64,000 bases of DNA from Erythrobacter sp. AP23. GTDB taxonomy: Bacteria > Pseudomonadota > Alphaproteobacteria > Sphingomonadales > Sphingomonadaceae. The notes beneath the pieces are model-generated. The model worked only from the letters and a program-made list of their open reading frames with translations. It was not told where the DNA came from and did no database searches. The stretch is from contig NZ_LNBY01000017.1 in assembly GCF_001542855.1 (NCBI RefSeq), positions 558,001 through 622,000 on the forward strand. Direction: 5' to 3'. Of this stretch, positions 49,673 to 58,945 are shown one piece after another; position 1 is the stretch's first letter, and every line of letters starts with the position of its first letter. Made by a program: the position numbers and the translations under genes.

Positions 49673-50497
49673 TCAGGACCAGATCGGGATGCTCTTCCAC
49701 CAGTCCCACCATTCGGGGAAACTGCCCTGGTAGAGCGGACCGGCAAGGATCATGCAGGCCGCGCTCCAGAAGCCGGCGTTGAGCGCCAGCAACAGGCCGA
49801 GGCGGTGGATGCCCAGCGTGCCGATCGAATAGCCGATGAAATCGCGAAAATAGGTATCTTCGTGTTCGGGCGTCTTAACTTTCTCGCCCTTGGGCACGTT
49901 GACGGCAGACAGGATCAGCGATCCGTGCAGCGCCAGCGCGAAGCAGGTGACGAAGAAGAAGGACACCGCCACCATATGCAGCGGATTATAGTGGAAATTC
50001 ACATACATATAGCCGGTATTCGACACCCAATCGAGATGGGTGAAGATGCCGTAGGGAAAGCCGTGGCCCCAGGCCCCCATCCACAGCGGCCGCACGACCA
50101 CCAGCGTCGCATAGGCGAGTATCGCGAAGCTGAAGGCGATCGGCACGTGGTAGCCGATGCCCAGCTTGCGACTGATTTCCACCTGTCTCAGTGCCCACGA
50201 AATGAAGGCGACCAGCGCGCAGACCGTGATGATCTGCCAGTATCCGCCTTCGTTGAGCGGAGCTGCGGCTAGACCCGCTTCGATGGGCGGTGGTTCGATC
50301 GAGATGAGCCAGGGGTTCCATGTCGGCCCCTGCGACGCGGAGGCGAAGATCAGCAGAGTGCCCAGAAGGGCGCTGATCGCCGTCGTCACGCCGAAGAAGC
50401 CGACATAAAAGGGACCGACCCAGAAGTCGAACAGGTCGCCGCCTATCAGCGTACCACCCCGCACGCGGTATTTCCGCTCGAAACTCAGCAGCGCCAT
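49673..50497 (-). CDS. pufL: photosynthetic reaction centre L subunit
   Basis: A 274-residue five-helix subunit with QB and pigment sites. It starts [57 protein letters not shown] and [18 protein letters not shown] hold the His ligands for pigments and iron. Length is normal. A 100-nt gap with a hairpin separates it from pufA. Confidence 0.98.
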   Translation of the reverse strand: MALLSFERKYRVRGGTLIGGDLFDFWVGPFYVGFFGVTTAISALLGTLLIFASASQGPTWNPWLISIEPPPIEAGLAAAPLNEGGYWQIITVCALVAFISWALRQVEISRKLGIGYHVPIAFSFAILAYATLVVVRPLWMGAWGHGFPYGIFTHLDWVSNTGYMYVNFHYNPLHMVAVSFFFVTCFALALHGSLILSAVNVPKGEKVKTPEHEDTYFRDFIGYSIGTLGIHRLGLLLALNAGFWSAACMILAGPLYQGSFPEWWDWWKSIPIWS

Positions 50498-50560
50498 AGC
50501 TCTATCCTTCCTACCTTGGCGGGCAGGCTCATCGGGTACCTACTCGATGGCCGGAGGCAG

Positions 50561-50579
50561 GCAGGCGAATCCCGCCTGC
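50561..50579 (-). promoter_or_regulatory. intercistronic hairpin between pufA and pufL
   Basis: On the minus strand GCAGGCG and CGCCTGC form a 7-bp stem with a 5-nt loop. A second short hairpin (CATCG/CGATG, 50530-50549) follows. In Rhodobacter, hairpins here stabilise the pufBA message relative to pufLM, raising the LH1-to-RC ratio. Confidence 0.65.
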
Positions 50580-50597
50580 GCTCGATCGACCCGGCGT

Positions 50598-50783
50598 TCA
50601 GCCCGTTCGCGTCACGCTTTCAGTGGCCGCCGTCGTCGCCGGTGCGGCGCTTGCGCCGTCCAGCCAGTTGTAGCGGTTGGTGCTGAGCAGGATGAAGTGA
50701 ATCAGCAGCGCGAGGACGAACAGGAATACGAACAGTGCGACGAGCGCCCTGCGCGGATCGAAAATGAGCCAAATTCTCCACAT
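50598..50783 (-). CDS. pufA: light-harvesting 1 alpha polypeptide
   Basis: A 61-residue antenna polypeptide. [20 protein letters not shown] is typical of LH1 alpha. The bacteriochlorophyll-binding His is in [10 protein letters not shown], followed by NRYNWLDG. The C-terminal tail is rich in Ala and Thr. It lies 77 nt after pufB. Confidence 0.97.
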   Translation of the reverse strand: MWRIWLIFDPRRALVALFVFLFVLALLIHFILLSTNRYNWLDGASAAPATTAATESVTRTG

Positions 50784-50860
50784 TGTCTTTCTCCTTCAAT
50801 GTGTCGGGCAGTGCCTGGGGATGGGCCGTCGGTGGCGCTTCGCTCAGGCGGATTGCGCGG

Positions 50861-51025
50861 TCAGAGCCACGGCCTCCAGACCCAGACGAGGACGTGAGCG
50901 ACGACGGCAATCGCAGTGAAGCCGAGGAAGCTGCTCATGAAAATCTTGTGGAATTCCTTGGCCTCTTCGGGCGTCAGGTAGGTCCGCAAGCCAAAGCGAT
51001 CGTCACCGGGTGTCGGATCGTTCAT
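50861..51025 (-). CDS. pufB: light-harvesting 1 beta polypeptide
   Basis: A 54-residue antenna polypeptide. Short N-terminal acidic and polar residues ([20 protein letters not shown]) precede [16 protein letters not shown], the membrane helix [17 protein letters not shown] (bacteriochlorophyll His in VVAHVLVW) and the usual C-terminal Trp. The ATG at 51025 has GGGAGA upstream and also overlaps the stop of the 41-residue ORF by 4 nt. Confidence 0.97.
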   Translation of the reverse strand: MNDPTPGDDRFGLRTYLTPEEAKEFHKIFMSSFLGFTAIAVVAHVLVWVWRPWL

Positions 51026-51147
51026 TGGTTTATCTCCCAATCAGTTGCGAGGTGGTGGGGACGACGTGCCCCCGACGGTATCCGCGCGGGCGGACCCGCG
51101 GGGATGGTGAAGCCCGCTGGCGGGCGATCGGGTGCGACGGGGCTCAT
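51022..51147 (-). CDS. 41-residue Pro-rich ORF bridging bchZ and pufB
   Basis: The ATG at 51147 overlaps the bchZ TGA by 4 nt, and its own TGA overlaps the pufB ATG by 4 nt, so it fills the gap exactly. The product is Pro/Ala-rich (residues 1-30) with a polar end ([14 protein letters not shown]) and has no membrane helix. It occupies the place of pufQ in Rhodobacter, but size and character differ. It could be a leader peptide coupling bchZ and puf translation. No family recognised. Confidence 0.45.
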   Translation of the reverse strand: MSPVAPDRPPAGFTIPAGPPARIPSGARRPHHLATDWEINQ

Positions 51148-52604
51148 GCGAGCGATCCTTCGAGCAGGACATCGGCGAGGCAGTCGGCGGAAACGCTGGT
51201 ATGTCCCTGGCGGCGGGCCGCGCGTTCGGCGGCGTCGCGCAGGCGCTTGGCGGCGGAAATGCGGACCAGCACCGGCTGCGCTTCGACGAGCGCGTCGAGC
51301 TTGGCCTTGGCATCGGCATCCCAGGGCAGTTCCTCGTGGTCCTTGGCGAGGGTCGGCTCGACCTTGTCGAGGTCGGAGCCGAGCGGCAGGATGTGGAACA
51401 GCGCGTCGAACAGCGCATTGCACACTTCCTGCACGAGATAGGTCGCGCCGGCATAGCCCATGAAAGGCGTGCCGGTGTGGCGGCGGATCGCCGCGCCGGG
51501 AAAGCTTGCCGCGATGAACTGACCCGACGGACCGTGGCCGGTCCCAGCCGTCTCGGCGAGATACATCCGCTCGTTGTAGGAGCCGAACACGACCAGAGGT
51601 GGATTGGCGTGGATCGCAGCGCGCACGTCTTCGTTCTTCGGCTTCACACCGGCAGAGCGGGAGAAGGCGAAGGTGCAGGGAAGACCCATGTCTTCCTCGA
51701 GGAAGACACGGATGCCGCGGGCATAGGTCTCGTTTGCGCAGATCCCGAAATTGGCGGTGCCGAAGAAATCCTGCGTGACCGAGCGCCACAGGTCCCACAG
51801 CGGCTTGATCGTGGTGTGCTTCTCGCGTGCGATGAAGGGTTCGGGATCGAGCCCGAGTTCCTCGCTCAGCGCGCGCAGGAATTTGGTGGTGCTGGTGAGA
51901 CCCACCGGTGCCTGGAAATAGGGCCGGTCGAGCAGTTCGCACAGATTACGGCCATATTCGCGATAGAGGCAGACGTTCGCCTGCGCATCGGCCAGGCGGC
52001 GGATATCGGCAAGATGGCTGCCGAGCGGGAAGGCCATGTTGACCTCCGCCCCGATGCCCTCGACCAGGCGCCGGATCTCGGCGAGGTCGCTGGCCATGTT
52101 GAACATGCCGTAAGCCGGACCGATGATGTTGACCTTGGGCTTTTCGCCCTCCTTGACCGGCTTGAGCGCGGGCATCTTCTTCGGCCCGAATTCGGTCCAT
52201 AGCCAGGAAAGGGCGCGATCGGCCGATTCCCATTGGTCCTCGTCGATCGTGCGCGGCAGGAAGCGCTTGATCGTGGTGCCTTCGGGCGTCACCCCGCCGC
52301 CGATCATTTCGGCGATCGAGCCGGTCACCACCACCGAGGGCAATTCGGGATCGAGCGTTTCCCAGGCCCGCTTCATCGCGCCCTCGGTGCCGGTCTTGCC
52401 GAGCTCTTCCTCGCCGAGTCCGGTGACCACGATCGGCAATTCGTGCGGCGGCAGCCCGTCGGTGTAATGCAGGACCGAGGTAACCGGCAGGTTCTCGCAC
52501 CCCACGGGGCCGTCGATCACCACCTGCAGCCCCTTCACCGCGGTGAAGACATAGACGGCGCCCCAGTATCCGCCCGCCCGGTCATGATCGAGGACGAGGG
52601 TCAT
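51144..52604 (-). CDS. bchZ: chlorophyllide a reductase subunit Z
   Basis: A 486-residue nitrogenase-like subunit that with BchY and BchX reduces ring B of chlorophyllide a (bacteriochlorin formation). It starts [46 protein letters not shown] contains the Fe-S Cys. The C terminus is the usual helical DNA-B-like extension ([28 protein letters not shown]). It overlaps bchY and the small ORF by 4 nt. Confidence 0.96.
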   Translation of the reverse strand: MTLVLDHDRAGGYWGAVYVFTAVKGLQVVIDGPVGCENLPVTSVLHYTDGLPPHELPIVVTGLGEEELGKTGTEGAMKRAWETLDPELPSVVVTGSIAEMIGGGVTPEGTTIKRFLPRTIDEDQWESADRALSWLWTEFGPKKMPALKPVKEGEKPKVNIIGPAYGMFNMASDLAEIRRLVEGIGAEVNMAFPLGSHLADIRRLADAQANVCLYREYGRNLCELLDRPYFQAPVGLTSTTKFLRALSEELGLDPEPFIAREKHTTIKPLWDLWRSVTQDFFGTANFGICANETYARGIRVFLEEDMGLPCTFAFSRSAGVKPKNEDVRAAIHANPPLVVFGSYNERMYLAETAGTGHGPSGQFIAASFPGAAIRRHTGTPFMGYAGATYLVQEVCNALFDALFHILPLGSDLDKVEPTLAKDHEELPWDADAKAKLDALVEAQPVLVRISAAKRLRDAAERAARRQGHTSVSADCLADVLLEGSLA

Positions 52605-54142
52605 GTGCCCACCGCCTCGGCCGCCTTGATGGCCGCCGCCGTCTGCGCCGCGAATTTCTTCTTGAACTTGGGCCGGTCGACCGGTGTGTCTTCCCAGATT
52701 CCGGCCGCATCGCCCGTGCCCGCATCGCCGAAAAATTCCGACATGCGGTCGAACCGCGCTTTGTTGGCGAGCGCGGCATTGACCACCTGCGCGAGACTGC
52801 CGGCTCCCGCCGGGCCCATCAGAGGGCGGGCGGAGATCAGATTGGTGAAATAGAGCGCGGGAATCGCGTTCTGCTTGGCATGCTGGACGACCGGCGTGGT
52901 GCCGATCGCCAGGTCGGGGCCGAATTCCTCGACCGCCGCGATATCCTCTTCGAGGCTGGCGCGGTAATTGACGCGCACGCCCTTGGCCTCGAGCCAGTCG
53001 CGGTCGGGATCGGACCATGGGGTCTTGGGGCAGGCGGTGCCGACATAGGGCACCTCCGCGCCGCTTTCGATCAGCAGCCGCGCGACCAGCAGTTCGGAGC
53101 CCTCGTAGCCCGAGACGGTGATCCGGCCCTTCACGGGCATGGCGGACAGGGCCCCGCGAATGGCGCCGACCATCGCGTCTTTCGCGGCGTCGATTTTCGC
53201 GCGTTCGACGTTGCACGCGCTGCCGATCGCCTCGAGCCAGGCGGCGGTGCCGTCCGAGCCCACCGGGGCCGAACCAACGACGCTACGGCCGGCCTTGTCG
53301 AACTCGCGGATGCTGGCGGTATAGAAGGGATGGATCGCGGCGACGGTGGCGCAATCGAGCGCGGCGTAGAGCTCGCGCCATTCGCGCGTGGGAACGACCG
53401 GGCCTGCTGCGAGCCCAAGGGGCTCCAGCATCATCCCGATGCCTACCGGATCGGCGGGAAACATTTCGCCCAGCAAGGTTACCGTCGGACGATCCGAACG
53501 CTCTTTCGGAGCGGCCACGGGGCCAAGTTCGGCTTCCTTGCGGGCATATTCGAGCATGGCGCCCGCAAGCACATCCTTCGCCTCGGCATGGGTCGGCACA
53601 CCGAAGCCGGGCACGTCGATGCCGACGATCCGCACGCCGTTGATCTGGTCGGGCAGCAGCCGCAGCGGCACGCCGCTGGCTGTGGGCACACACAGATTGG
53701 TGACCACGATGGTGTCGTATTGGTCCGGATCGGCGAGCTGTTCGACCGCTTCCTTGATGTCCTCGAACAGCTTGCCGGTGACCAGCGTTTCTGAACTGAA
53801 GGGCACGTAGCCGACCGTGCGCCGTGCCCCGTAGAAATGGGAGGTGAAGGTGAGGCCGTAGACGCAGCAGGCGCTGCCCGAGAGGACGGTCGCGGTGCGC
53901 CGCATCCTCAGTCCCACGCGCAGCGAGCCGAAAGCGGGGCACATGCTCTGCGGCTGGTCGTGCGGCCCCTTCGGATAGTCGGCGGCATAGCGGTCGAGCA
54001 GCTCGCTCTGGCCGGCCTTGCGCGCCGCTTCCTGCATCCGTTCCGCACCCCCGTGGCAGCCGCTGTCACCGGCGCCGTCCGGATCGAGATCCAGCCGGTC
54101 GGGTTCGCGCGCGTCGGCCACGTCGGAGGCGAAATCGGTCAT
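52601..54142 (-). CDS. bchY: chlorophyllide a reductase subunit Y
   Basis: A 513-residue subunit partnering Bch[43 protein letters not shown] carries the cluster Cys residues. [19 protein letters not shown] and [24 protein letters not shown] are typical. The N-terminal 60 residues are low-complexity and acidic. The start is ATG at 54142; its stop overlaps bchZ by 4 nt, and bchX lies 3 nt upstream. Confidence 0.96.
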   Translation of the reverse strand: MTDFASDVADAREPDRLDLDPDGAGDSGCHGGAERMQEAARKAGQSELLDRYAADYPKGPHDQPQSMCPAFGSLRVGLRMRRTATVLSGSACCVYGLTFTSHFYGARRTVGYVPFSSETLVTGKLFEDIKEAVEQLADPDQYDTIVVTNLCVPTASGVPLRLLPDQINGVRIVGIDVPGFGVPTHAEAKDVLAGAMLEYARKEAELGPVAAPKERSDRPTVTLLGEMFPADPVGIGMMLEPLGLAAGPVVPTREWRELYAALDCATVAAIHPFYTASIREFDKAGRSVVGSAPVGSDGTAAWLEAIGSACNVERAKIDAAKDAMVGAIRGALSAMPVKGRITVSGYEGSELLVARLLIESGAEVPYVGTACPKTPWSDPDRDWLEAKGVRVNYRASLEEDIAAVEEFGPDLAIGTTPVVQHAKQNAIPALYFTNLISARPLMGPAGAGSLAQVVNAALANKARFDRMSEFFGDAGTGDAAGIWEDTPVDRPKFKKKFAAQTAAAIKAAEAVGT

Positions 54143-54145
54143 CCG

Positions 54146-55135
54146 CTACACCTCATCATAAACCACCTCGAGCGATGGCTTGGGTTCGTAGGAACCGCCG
54201 CGCATATCCGCCTGGGTGGCGGGCACGAGCTTGACGTCACCGCCGGTCTCGTCGGCGCTGAACAGGTCCAGCAGTCCGTCCTGTTCCAGCGGCTTGGGCT
54301 GTTGCGGGGGCGCCTTGGCGACATTCTCGGCCAGTTCCTCGAACAGTCCGGCCCATTCGCCACCGGGCTTGCCGATGATCTGGTAATTGGCCGATTTGCG
54401 GCGGATATCCTCGTCGGCGGGAATCGCCGTCAATACCGGGATGTCGACCGCATCGGCGAAGGCCTTGGCCTCCCCCGTACCGTCGTCCTTGTTCACGATC
54501 ATGCCGGCAACGCCGACATTGCCGCCCATCTTGCGGAAATATTCGACCGCCTTGCAGACATTGTTGGCGACGTAGAGCGATTGCAAATCGTTCGAGCCGA
54601 CGACGATCACCTTCTGACACATGTCGCGCGCGATCGGCAGGCCGAACCCGCCGCACACCACGTCGCCGAGGAAATCGAGCAGGACGTAGTCGAAGCCCCA
54701 TTCGTGGAAGCCCAGCTTCTCCATCAGCTCGAAGCCGTGGATGATGCCGCGCCCACCGCAGCCACGCCCGACTTCGGGTCCGCCGAGTTCCATCGCGAAC
54801 ACGCCGTCGCGCTGGAAGCACACATCCTCGATGGTCACTTCCTCGCCCGCGAGCTTCTTCTTCGAAGAGGTCTCGATGATCGTCGGGCAGTTCTTGCCGC
54901 CGAACAGCAGGCTGGTCGTGTCGGACTTGGGATCGCAGCCGATCAGCAGCACGCGCTTGCCCTGCTGCGCCATCATGTAGCTGAGGTTGGAGAGCGCGAA
55001 GCTCTTGCCCGATCCTCCCTTGCCGTAGATCGCGATGATCTGCGTTTCCTTGGTCACCTCGTTCGAGGAAACCGGATCGGGTTCGATCGCGGCTTCCTCA
55101 CGCAGGGCCTGGGCTTGGGTTTCGAGCATCGTCAT
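54146..55135 (-). CDS. bchX: chlorophyllide a reductase iron protein BchX
   Basis: A 329-residue Fe-protein homologue that donates electrons to BchYZ. The P-loop reads IYGKGGSGKSFALSNLSYMM, with Cys ligands in GPEVGRGCGGRGIIHG and [25 protein letters not shown] near residue 34 follows an N-terminal extension normal for BchX. The ATG at 55135 (MTMLETQAQAL) overlaps bchC by 4 nt. Confidence 0.97.
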   Translation of the reverse strand: MTMLETQAQALREEAAIEPDPVSSNEVTKETQIIAIYGKGGSGKSFALSNLSYMMAQQGKRVLLIGCDPKSDTTSLLFGGKNCPTIIETSSKKKLAGEEVTIEDVCFQRDGVFAMELGGPEVGRGCGGRGIIHGFELMEKLGFHEWGFDYVLLDFLGDVVCGGFGLPIARDMCQKVIVVGSNDLQSLYVANNVCKAVEYFRKMGGNVGVAGMIVNKDDGTGEAKAFADAVDIPVLTAIPADEDIRRKSANYQIIGKPGGEWAGLFEELAENVAKAPPQQPKPLEQDGLLDLFSADETGGDVKLVPATQADMRGGSYEPKPSLEVVYDEV

Positions 55136-56067
55136 GCGTATTCGCTCCAGTCGAGGACCATCTTGAGGCAGTCCCGGTCGTGAAAGGCCGCCGGATAGGC
55201 TTCTTGGGCCTGTGCGGCGGGTGCGATGTCGGAAATCAGCCCCGACAGGTCGAGTTCGCCGGATTCGATCATTGCGCGGGTCGAGGCGAGGTCGTCCGCC
55301 TGCCATTCGGCGGCCACGCGCAGCCGCGCTTCGCACTGGAAGGCCGGCGGGAAGGCGAAGCTGATGCGGCTGGTATAGAAGCCCGCCAACACGATCTCGC
55401 CGCCGCGTCCCAGCCGGTTGATCAGAATGTCGAAGACGTCGCTGCTGCCGCTCGCATCGATGATGGTGCGATAGTCGTGGCGCTCGTCATCCTTGGGCGC
55501 GATCACGTCGTAGCCCACGGCGCCCGTCCGGCGGTGCGGCTTGTTGTCCCACACCGTGGGAGCCGGCGCACCCGAGGCGATCGTCATGCGTGCGAGCAAC
55601 CGCCCTAGGACGCCATGGCCGACGATCAGTTCCGGCGGTTCGCCACCCTTGAGCGCATGCAGCGCCGTGGCGGCCAGCGCATAGAGCACGCCTTTTTCGG
55701 CCAGGTCCTCCTCGACGGGCAAAGCGCGGGCAGAGGGGACAATTACGCGCTGCGCCGTGCCCCCGAACAGGCCGCGCGCATCTGCATAGCAATCCGCACC
55801 GGGCACGAAGACCCATTCGCCGATCCGCTCTTTCGCCTCCTCGCCCGCTTCGACGATGCGGCCGACGGATTCGTAACCGGGCACCAGCGGATAGCCCATG
55901 CCGGGGAAATTGGGCATTTCGCCGGACCAGAGCAGTTTCTCGGTCCCGCTGCTGATACCGCTGAAGCGGATGGCGACGGCGACGTCCGACGGCCCGAGGG
56001 GGCGCAGGGCGAGACGTTTCAGCGCCAAGCGCCTCGGAGCCTCGAGTGTGACCGCCATCGCATCCAT
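55132..56067 (-). CDS. bchC: 3-hydroxyethyl bacteriochlorophyllide a dehydrogenase
   Basis: A 311-residue zinc-type medium-chain dehydrogenase-like enzyme that oxidises the 3-hydroxyethyl group to the acetyl of bacteriochlorophyllide a. It contains FSGISSGTEKLLWSGEMPNFPGMGYPLVPGYESVGRIVEAG, VFVPGADCYADARGLFGGTAQRV and LIVGHGVLGRLLARM. Length is normal. The ATG at 56067 has GGGAGAGAG upstream. The two PpsR-type sites lie 80-122 nt upstream, in the gap to crtF. Confidence 0.94.
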   Translation of the reverse strand: MDAMAVTLEAPRRLALKRLALRPLGPSDVAVAIRFSGISSGTEKLLWSGEMPNFPGMGYPLVPGYESVGRIVEAGEEAKERIGEWVFVPGADCYADARGLFGGTAQRVIVPSARALPVEEDLAEKGVLYALAATALHALKGGEPPELIVGHGVLGRLLARMTIASGAPAPTVWDNKPHRRTGAVGYDVIAPKDDERHDYRTIIDASGSSDVFDILINRLGRGGEIVLAGFYTSRISFAFPPAFQCEARLRVAAEWQADDLASTRAMIESGELDLSGLISDIAPAAQAQEAYPAAFHDRDCLKMVLDWSEYA

Positions 56068-56146
56068 TGCCGTGCGCTCTCTCCCTCTGCACCCGCTTCT
56101 CGGGAAAGCGATGTGCAATATGTCAGCTACGCCTAACGCCCCGATG

Positions 56147-56164
56147 TGTCAAATATGAATGACA
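56147..56164. promoter_or_regulatory. PpsR/CrtJ operator 1 at bchC
   Basis: TGTCAAATATGAATGACA fits TGT-N12-ACA exactly, with TGTCA/TGACA arms. It lies upstream of bchC, 7 nt from the second site, in the 106-nt gap to crtF. Two adjacent sites are the known arrangement at the Rhodobacter bchC promoter, where PpsR/CrtJ binds cooperatively under oxygen. Confidence 0.8.
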
Positions 56165-56171
56165 GTTTGAG

Positions 56172-56189
56172 TGTCAGGCTGTGGCAACA
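56172..56189. promoter_or_regulatory. PpsR/CrtJ operator 2 at bchC
   Basis: TGTCAGGCTGTGGCAACA fits TGT-N12-ACA. It overlaps the last codons of crtF and stands 7 nt from operator 1, so the spacing is favourable for cooperative tetramer binding. Confidence 0.65.
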
Positions 56190-57322
56190 ATCAGGGAGGT
56201 TATCAGCGGCTGGTTTGTGGCGATCCTGCGCGAACGCGCAAAACCCGCCTCGGCGAGCATCGCGCGGATTTCTTCGGCGCGCCGGGGCCTTCCGGAGCCC
56301 ATCGCCCACAGATAGAGGCCGAAATAGGCATCCCCCATCGCCTCGGCCCCGGGTGTGGCGGCCATGGGTTCGGCGACAAGAAGCTGCGCCCCCGGTCGCA
56401 TGGCCCTGTGGATATCTTGCAGGAGTTTCTGCGCCGGAGCATCGTCGTGATCGTGCAGGATCCTGACCAGCGAGACCAGGTCGTAGCCCTGGGGGATCGA
56501 GTCGGTGAGGAAGCTTCCCGCGTGGAACTCGGGTTGGGTGCCATGGTGATCCTGTTCGAAACGCCTGCGCGCAAGGGCGACGACATCGTGCAGGTCGAAC
56601 AGGCCCAGGCGCAGGTCCGGATGCGCGGCAGACAGGCGGCGCAGGAAAGTGCCGCTTCCCCCGCCGACATCCAACAGCGATCGATGATTGTCGAACCGGA
56701 AAGCTGCGATGACTTCGTCTGCGACCGCCACCTGCGAATCGGCCATGAGTCTTGAATAATCCGCCGCCGCGCCGGCCGGATGCGAGGCGTCATGTGGCTC
56801 TGCCGAGTAGGTCCAGAAGCTCGAGAGGTTTGTCGGGTCGCGTCGGTCGCCCTTCAGCAAGGCCAGCGGATCGGCGAGATCGGCGTAGAGCAGGCGGTGG
56901 TGGCGAATCATGGCAACCGCACCCGGATTGCCCTGAAGCGCCGCGCCGTGCCGGCCGAGCAGCCACCAGCCAGGTTCGGCTTCTTCGGCGAGGCCGATTG
57001 CAGCCGCGGCGCGCACGAGACGCGCGGCGGCGTCATCGTTCAGCCCGGTCGTCGCTGCGATGTCGGCAAGCGAGGCGGGGCCATGTTCGAGTCGATCGAG
57101 CAGGCCGGACTCCACCGCCGCCAGCGTCGTCTGCGTGTAGGTGAACCCCGCCACGAGGTCGAAGACTGCGCGCGCCCGGCGCCGCGCGATGGGCCGAAGC
57201 AAGGGATTGCGCGCGGCATGGCGCTGGAAGCTGCGGCTTGCGAACAGCCGGTTGCGCCAGGCGATCAGGCGCATCCTGAATGTCTGCGGCGGGGCCGGAT
57301 CGGGGTACAAATCTTCGTGCAT
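56174..57322 (-). CDS. crtF: demethylspheroidene O-methyltransferase
   Basis: A 382-residue SAM enzyme that methylates the 1-hydroxyl of acyclic carotenoids (spirilloxanthin/spheroidene route). The N-terminal helical dimerisation domain (LLRPIARRRARAVFDLVAGFTYTQTTLAAVESGLLDRL) is followed by the SAM site SLLDVGGGSGTFLRRLSAAHPDLRLGLFD. LVSLVRILHDHDDAPAQKLL marks the catalytic His. The ATG at 57322 is chosen; an in-frame ATG at 57349 exists, and neither has a clear Shine-Dalgarno. A PpsR palindrome covers the leader. The stop at 56174 lies in the bchC operator region. Confidence 0.93.
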   Translation of the reverse strand: MHEDLYPDPAPPQTFRMRLIAWRNRLFASRSFQRHAARNPLLRPIARRRARAVFDLVAGFTYTQTTLAAVESGLLDRLEHGPASLADIAATTGLNDDAAARLVRAAAAIGLAEEAEPGWWLLGRHGAALQGNPGAVAMIRHHRLLYADLADPLALLKGDRRDPTNLSSFWTYSAEPHDASHPAGAAADYSRLMADSQVAVADEVIAAFRFDNHRSLLDVGGGSGTFLRRLSAAHPDLRLGLFDLHDVVALARRRFEQDHHGTQPEFHAGSFLTDSIPQGYDLVSLVRILHDHDDAPAQKLLQDIHRAMRPGAQLLVAEPMAATPGAEAMGDAYFGLYLWAMGSGRPRRAEEIRAMLAEAGFARSRRIATNQPLITSLIVATA

Positions 57323-57323
57323 T

Positions 57324-57341
57324 TGTCCAATGCAGTGGACA
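57324..57341. promoter_or_regulatory. PpsR/CrtJ operator between crtF and crtD
   Basis: TGTCCAATGCAGTGGACA fits TGT-N12-ACA with perfect TGTCCA/TGGACA arms. It lies one base from the crtF ATG and 45 nt before the crtD ATG in their divergent gap, so it may act on both genes. Confidence 0.75.
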
Positions 57342-57385
57342 GGCGGCATGTAAAGGTCAATGATATTGCGCGGAGGTCGGACCCT

Positions 57386-58945
57386 ATGGGCGACAGGATC
57401 GTGATCATCGGAGCGGGTATCGGCGGGCTGGTGACCGCCGCGCTGCTCGCAGCCGCAGGCCGCGATGTCACCGTCATCGAAAAGGAACCGCATGTCGGGG
57501 GCAAGGCGCGCCGGGTGATGGTCGATGGCCGGCCGGTCGATGCAGGCCCCACGGTCTTCACATTGCGCGACGTGTTCGAACAGGTCTTCAACGCCTGCGG
57601 CAGCACACTCGACGATTGGGTTGCAACGCGCCCCGCCGCAATCGTCGCCCGGCATGCCTGGAGCGAGGAGGAGCGGCTCGACCTTTACGCCGATCCGCAG
57701 CGCAGCGAAGAAGCGATCGGCGATTTCGCCGGGGCCGATGCGGCGCGCGGCTATCGCAGTTTCCGTGCCGAAGCCCAGCGGATCTACGATATTCTCGACG
57801 CCAGCCTGCTGCGGCGATCCAAGGTCCACTGGCCGCTCCCGCTGATGTGGCGGATCGGATTGTGGCGGGTCGGCGATCTGATCGCGATCCGGCCTTACGA
57901 GAGCCTGTGGAAGGTGTTGGGCGAACACTTCGCCGATCCGCGGTTGCGCCAATTGTACGGCCGTTATGCCACCTATTGCGGCTCGTCTCCCTTCGATGCG
58001 CCCGCCACGCTGATGCTGATCGCGCATGTCGAAGCGCAGGGCGTTTGGCTGATCGAAGGCGGGATGAGCGCCTTGGCCGAAGCGCTGAAGGGGCTCGCGC
58101 AGCAACAGGGCGCGCGCTTCAGGCTGGGCGAGGGCGTGGCCGAAATCGAAGCGGACCGCGCGGGCGTCACCGGCGTGATCCTGGCCGATGGCGAGCGGAT
58201 CGCCGCCGATGCCGTGGTCTGCAATGCCGATCCCGCCGCGCTGGCGAGCGGGCGGTTCGGGACACGCGCGCAGCGTGCGGTCGGCGCGACAAAACCCTGT
58301 CGCCGGTCGCTGTCCGCCTATGTCTGGCTCGCCCATGCCGAGACCCGCGGTTTCCCGCTCTCGCGCCACAACGTGTTCTTTTCACCCGATTATCCAGCAG
58401 AGTTTCGTGCGCTCTCGACGGGCGAACCGATTGCCGATCCCAGCGTCTACATCTGCGCGCAGGATCGCGATGCGGATGGCGGTGCCGGCCCGAGCGGTCG
58501 CGAACGCCTGCAGATTATCGTCAATGCCGCCGCCACCGGCGACACCACTCACCCCACCCAGGAGGAACTCGACCGATGCACGCACGCCATGACGCGCAGC
58601 CTCAGCCGCTGCGGGCTGCAACTGGAGGCGCCGATGCCGCACTCGCTGGTGACCCCGGCGGATTTCGAGGCTCTGTTCCCCTCGACGGGTGGGGCCCTTT
58701 ATGGACGGGACTCGCACGGATGGGCGGCATCCTTCCTGCGCCAGGGCGCGCGGACTCGGATCCCTGGGCTCTATTGCGCCGGGGGGAGCACCCATCCGGG
58801 CGCGGGCGTGCCGATGGCCGCCTTGTCCGGGCAGATCGCGGCGCACACGCTGATGGCCGACCGCGCTTCGACGCGCCGGTCGCGGCCGGTGGCTATGGCT
58901 GGTGGTACGTCGATGCGATCAGCGACGACGGACGCCACGGCCTGA
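57386..58945 (+). CDS. crtD: 1-hydroxycarotenoid 3,4-desaturase
   Basis: A 519-residue FAD-dependent phytoene-desaturase-family enzyme that introduces the C3,4 double bond into hydroxylated acyclic carotenoids. The dinucleotide fold reads VIIGAGIGGLVTAALLAAAGRDVTVIEKEPHVGGKARR. YGRYATYCGSSPFDAPATL and GGMSALAEALKGLAQQQGARF follow. The C-terminal flavin motif is GLYCAGGSTHPGAGVPMAALSGQIAA. The tail STRRSRPVAMAGGTSM is a common CrtD ending, so the long overlap with crtC is real rather than a frameshift. GGAGG precedes the ATG at 57386. Confidence 0.94.
   Translation: MGDRIVIIGAGIGGLVTAALLAAAGRDVTVIEKEPHVGGKARRVMVDGRPVDAGPTVFTLRDVFEQVFNACGSTLDDWVATRPAAIVARHAWSEEERLDLYADPQRSEEAIGDFAGADAARGYRSFRAEAQRIYDILDASLLRRSKVHWPLPLMWRIGLWRVGDLIAIRPYESLWKVLGEHFADPRLRQLYGRYATYCGSSPFDAPATLMLIAHVEAQGVWLIEGGMSALAEALKGLAQQQGARFRLGEGVAEIEADRAGVTGVILADGERIAADAVVCNADPAALASGRFGTRAQRAVGATKPCRRSLSAYVWLAHAETRGFPLSRHNVFFSPDYPAEFRALSTGEPIADPSVYICAQDRDADGGAGPSGRERLQIIVNAAATGDTTHPTQEELDRCTHAMTRSLSRCGLQLEAPMPHSLVTPADFEALFPSTGGALYGRDSHGWAASFLRQGARTRIPGLYCAGGSTHPGAGVPMAALSGQIAAHTLMADRASTRRSRPVAMAGGTSMRSATTDATA

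Noticed and set aside
48663..51143. pufC, pufX, pufQ or pucBA
   Set aside because: The puf region holds only pufB, A, L, M and the 41-codon ORF; a terminator follows pufM directly and no LH2-type genes are present.
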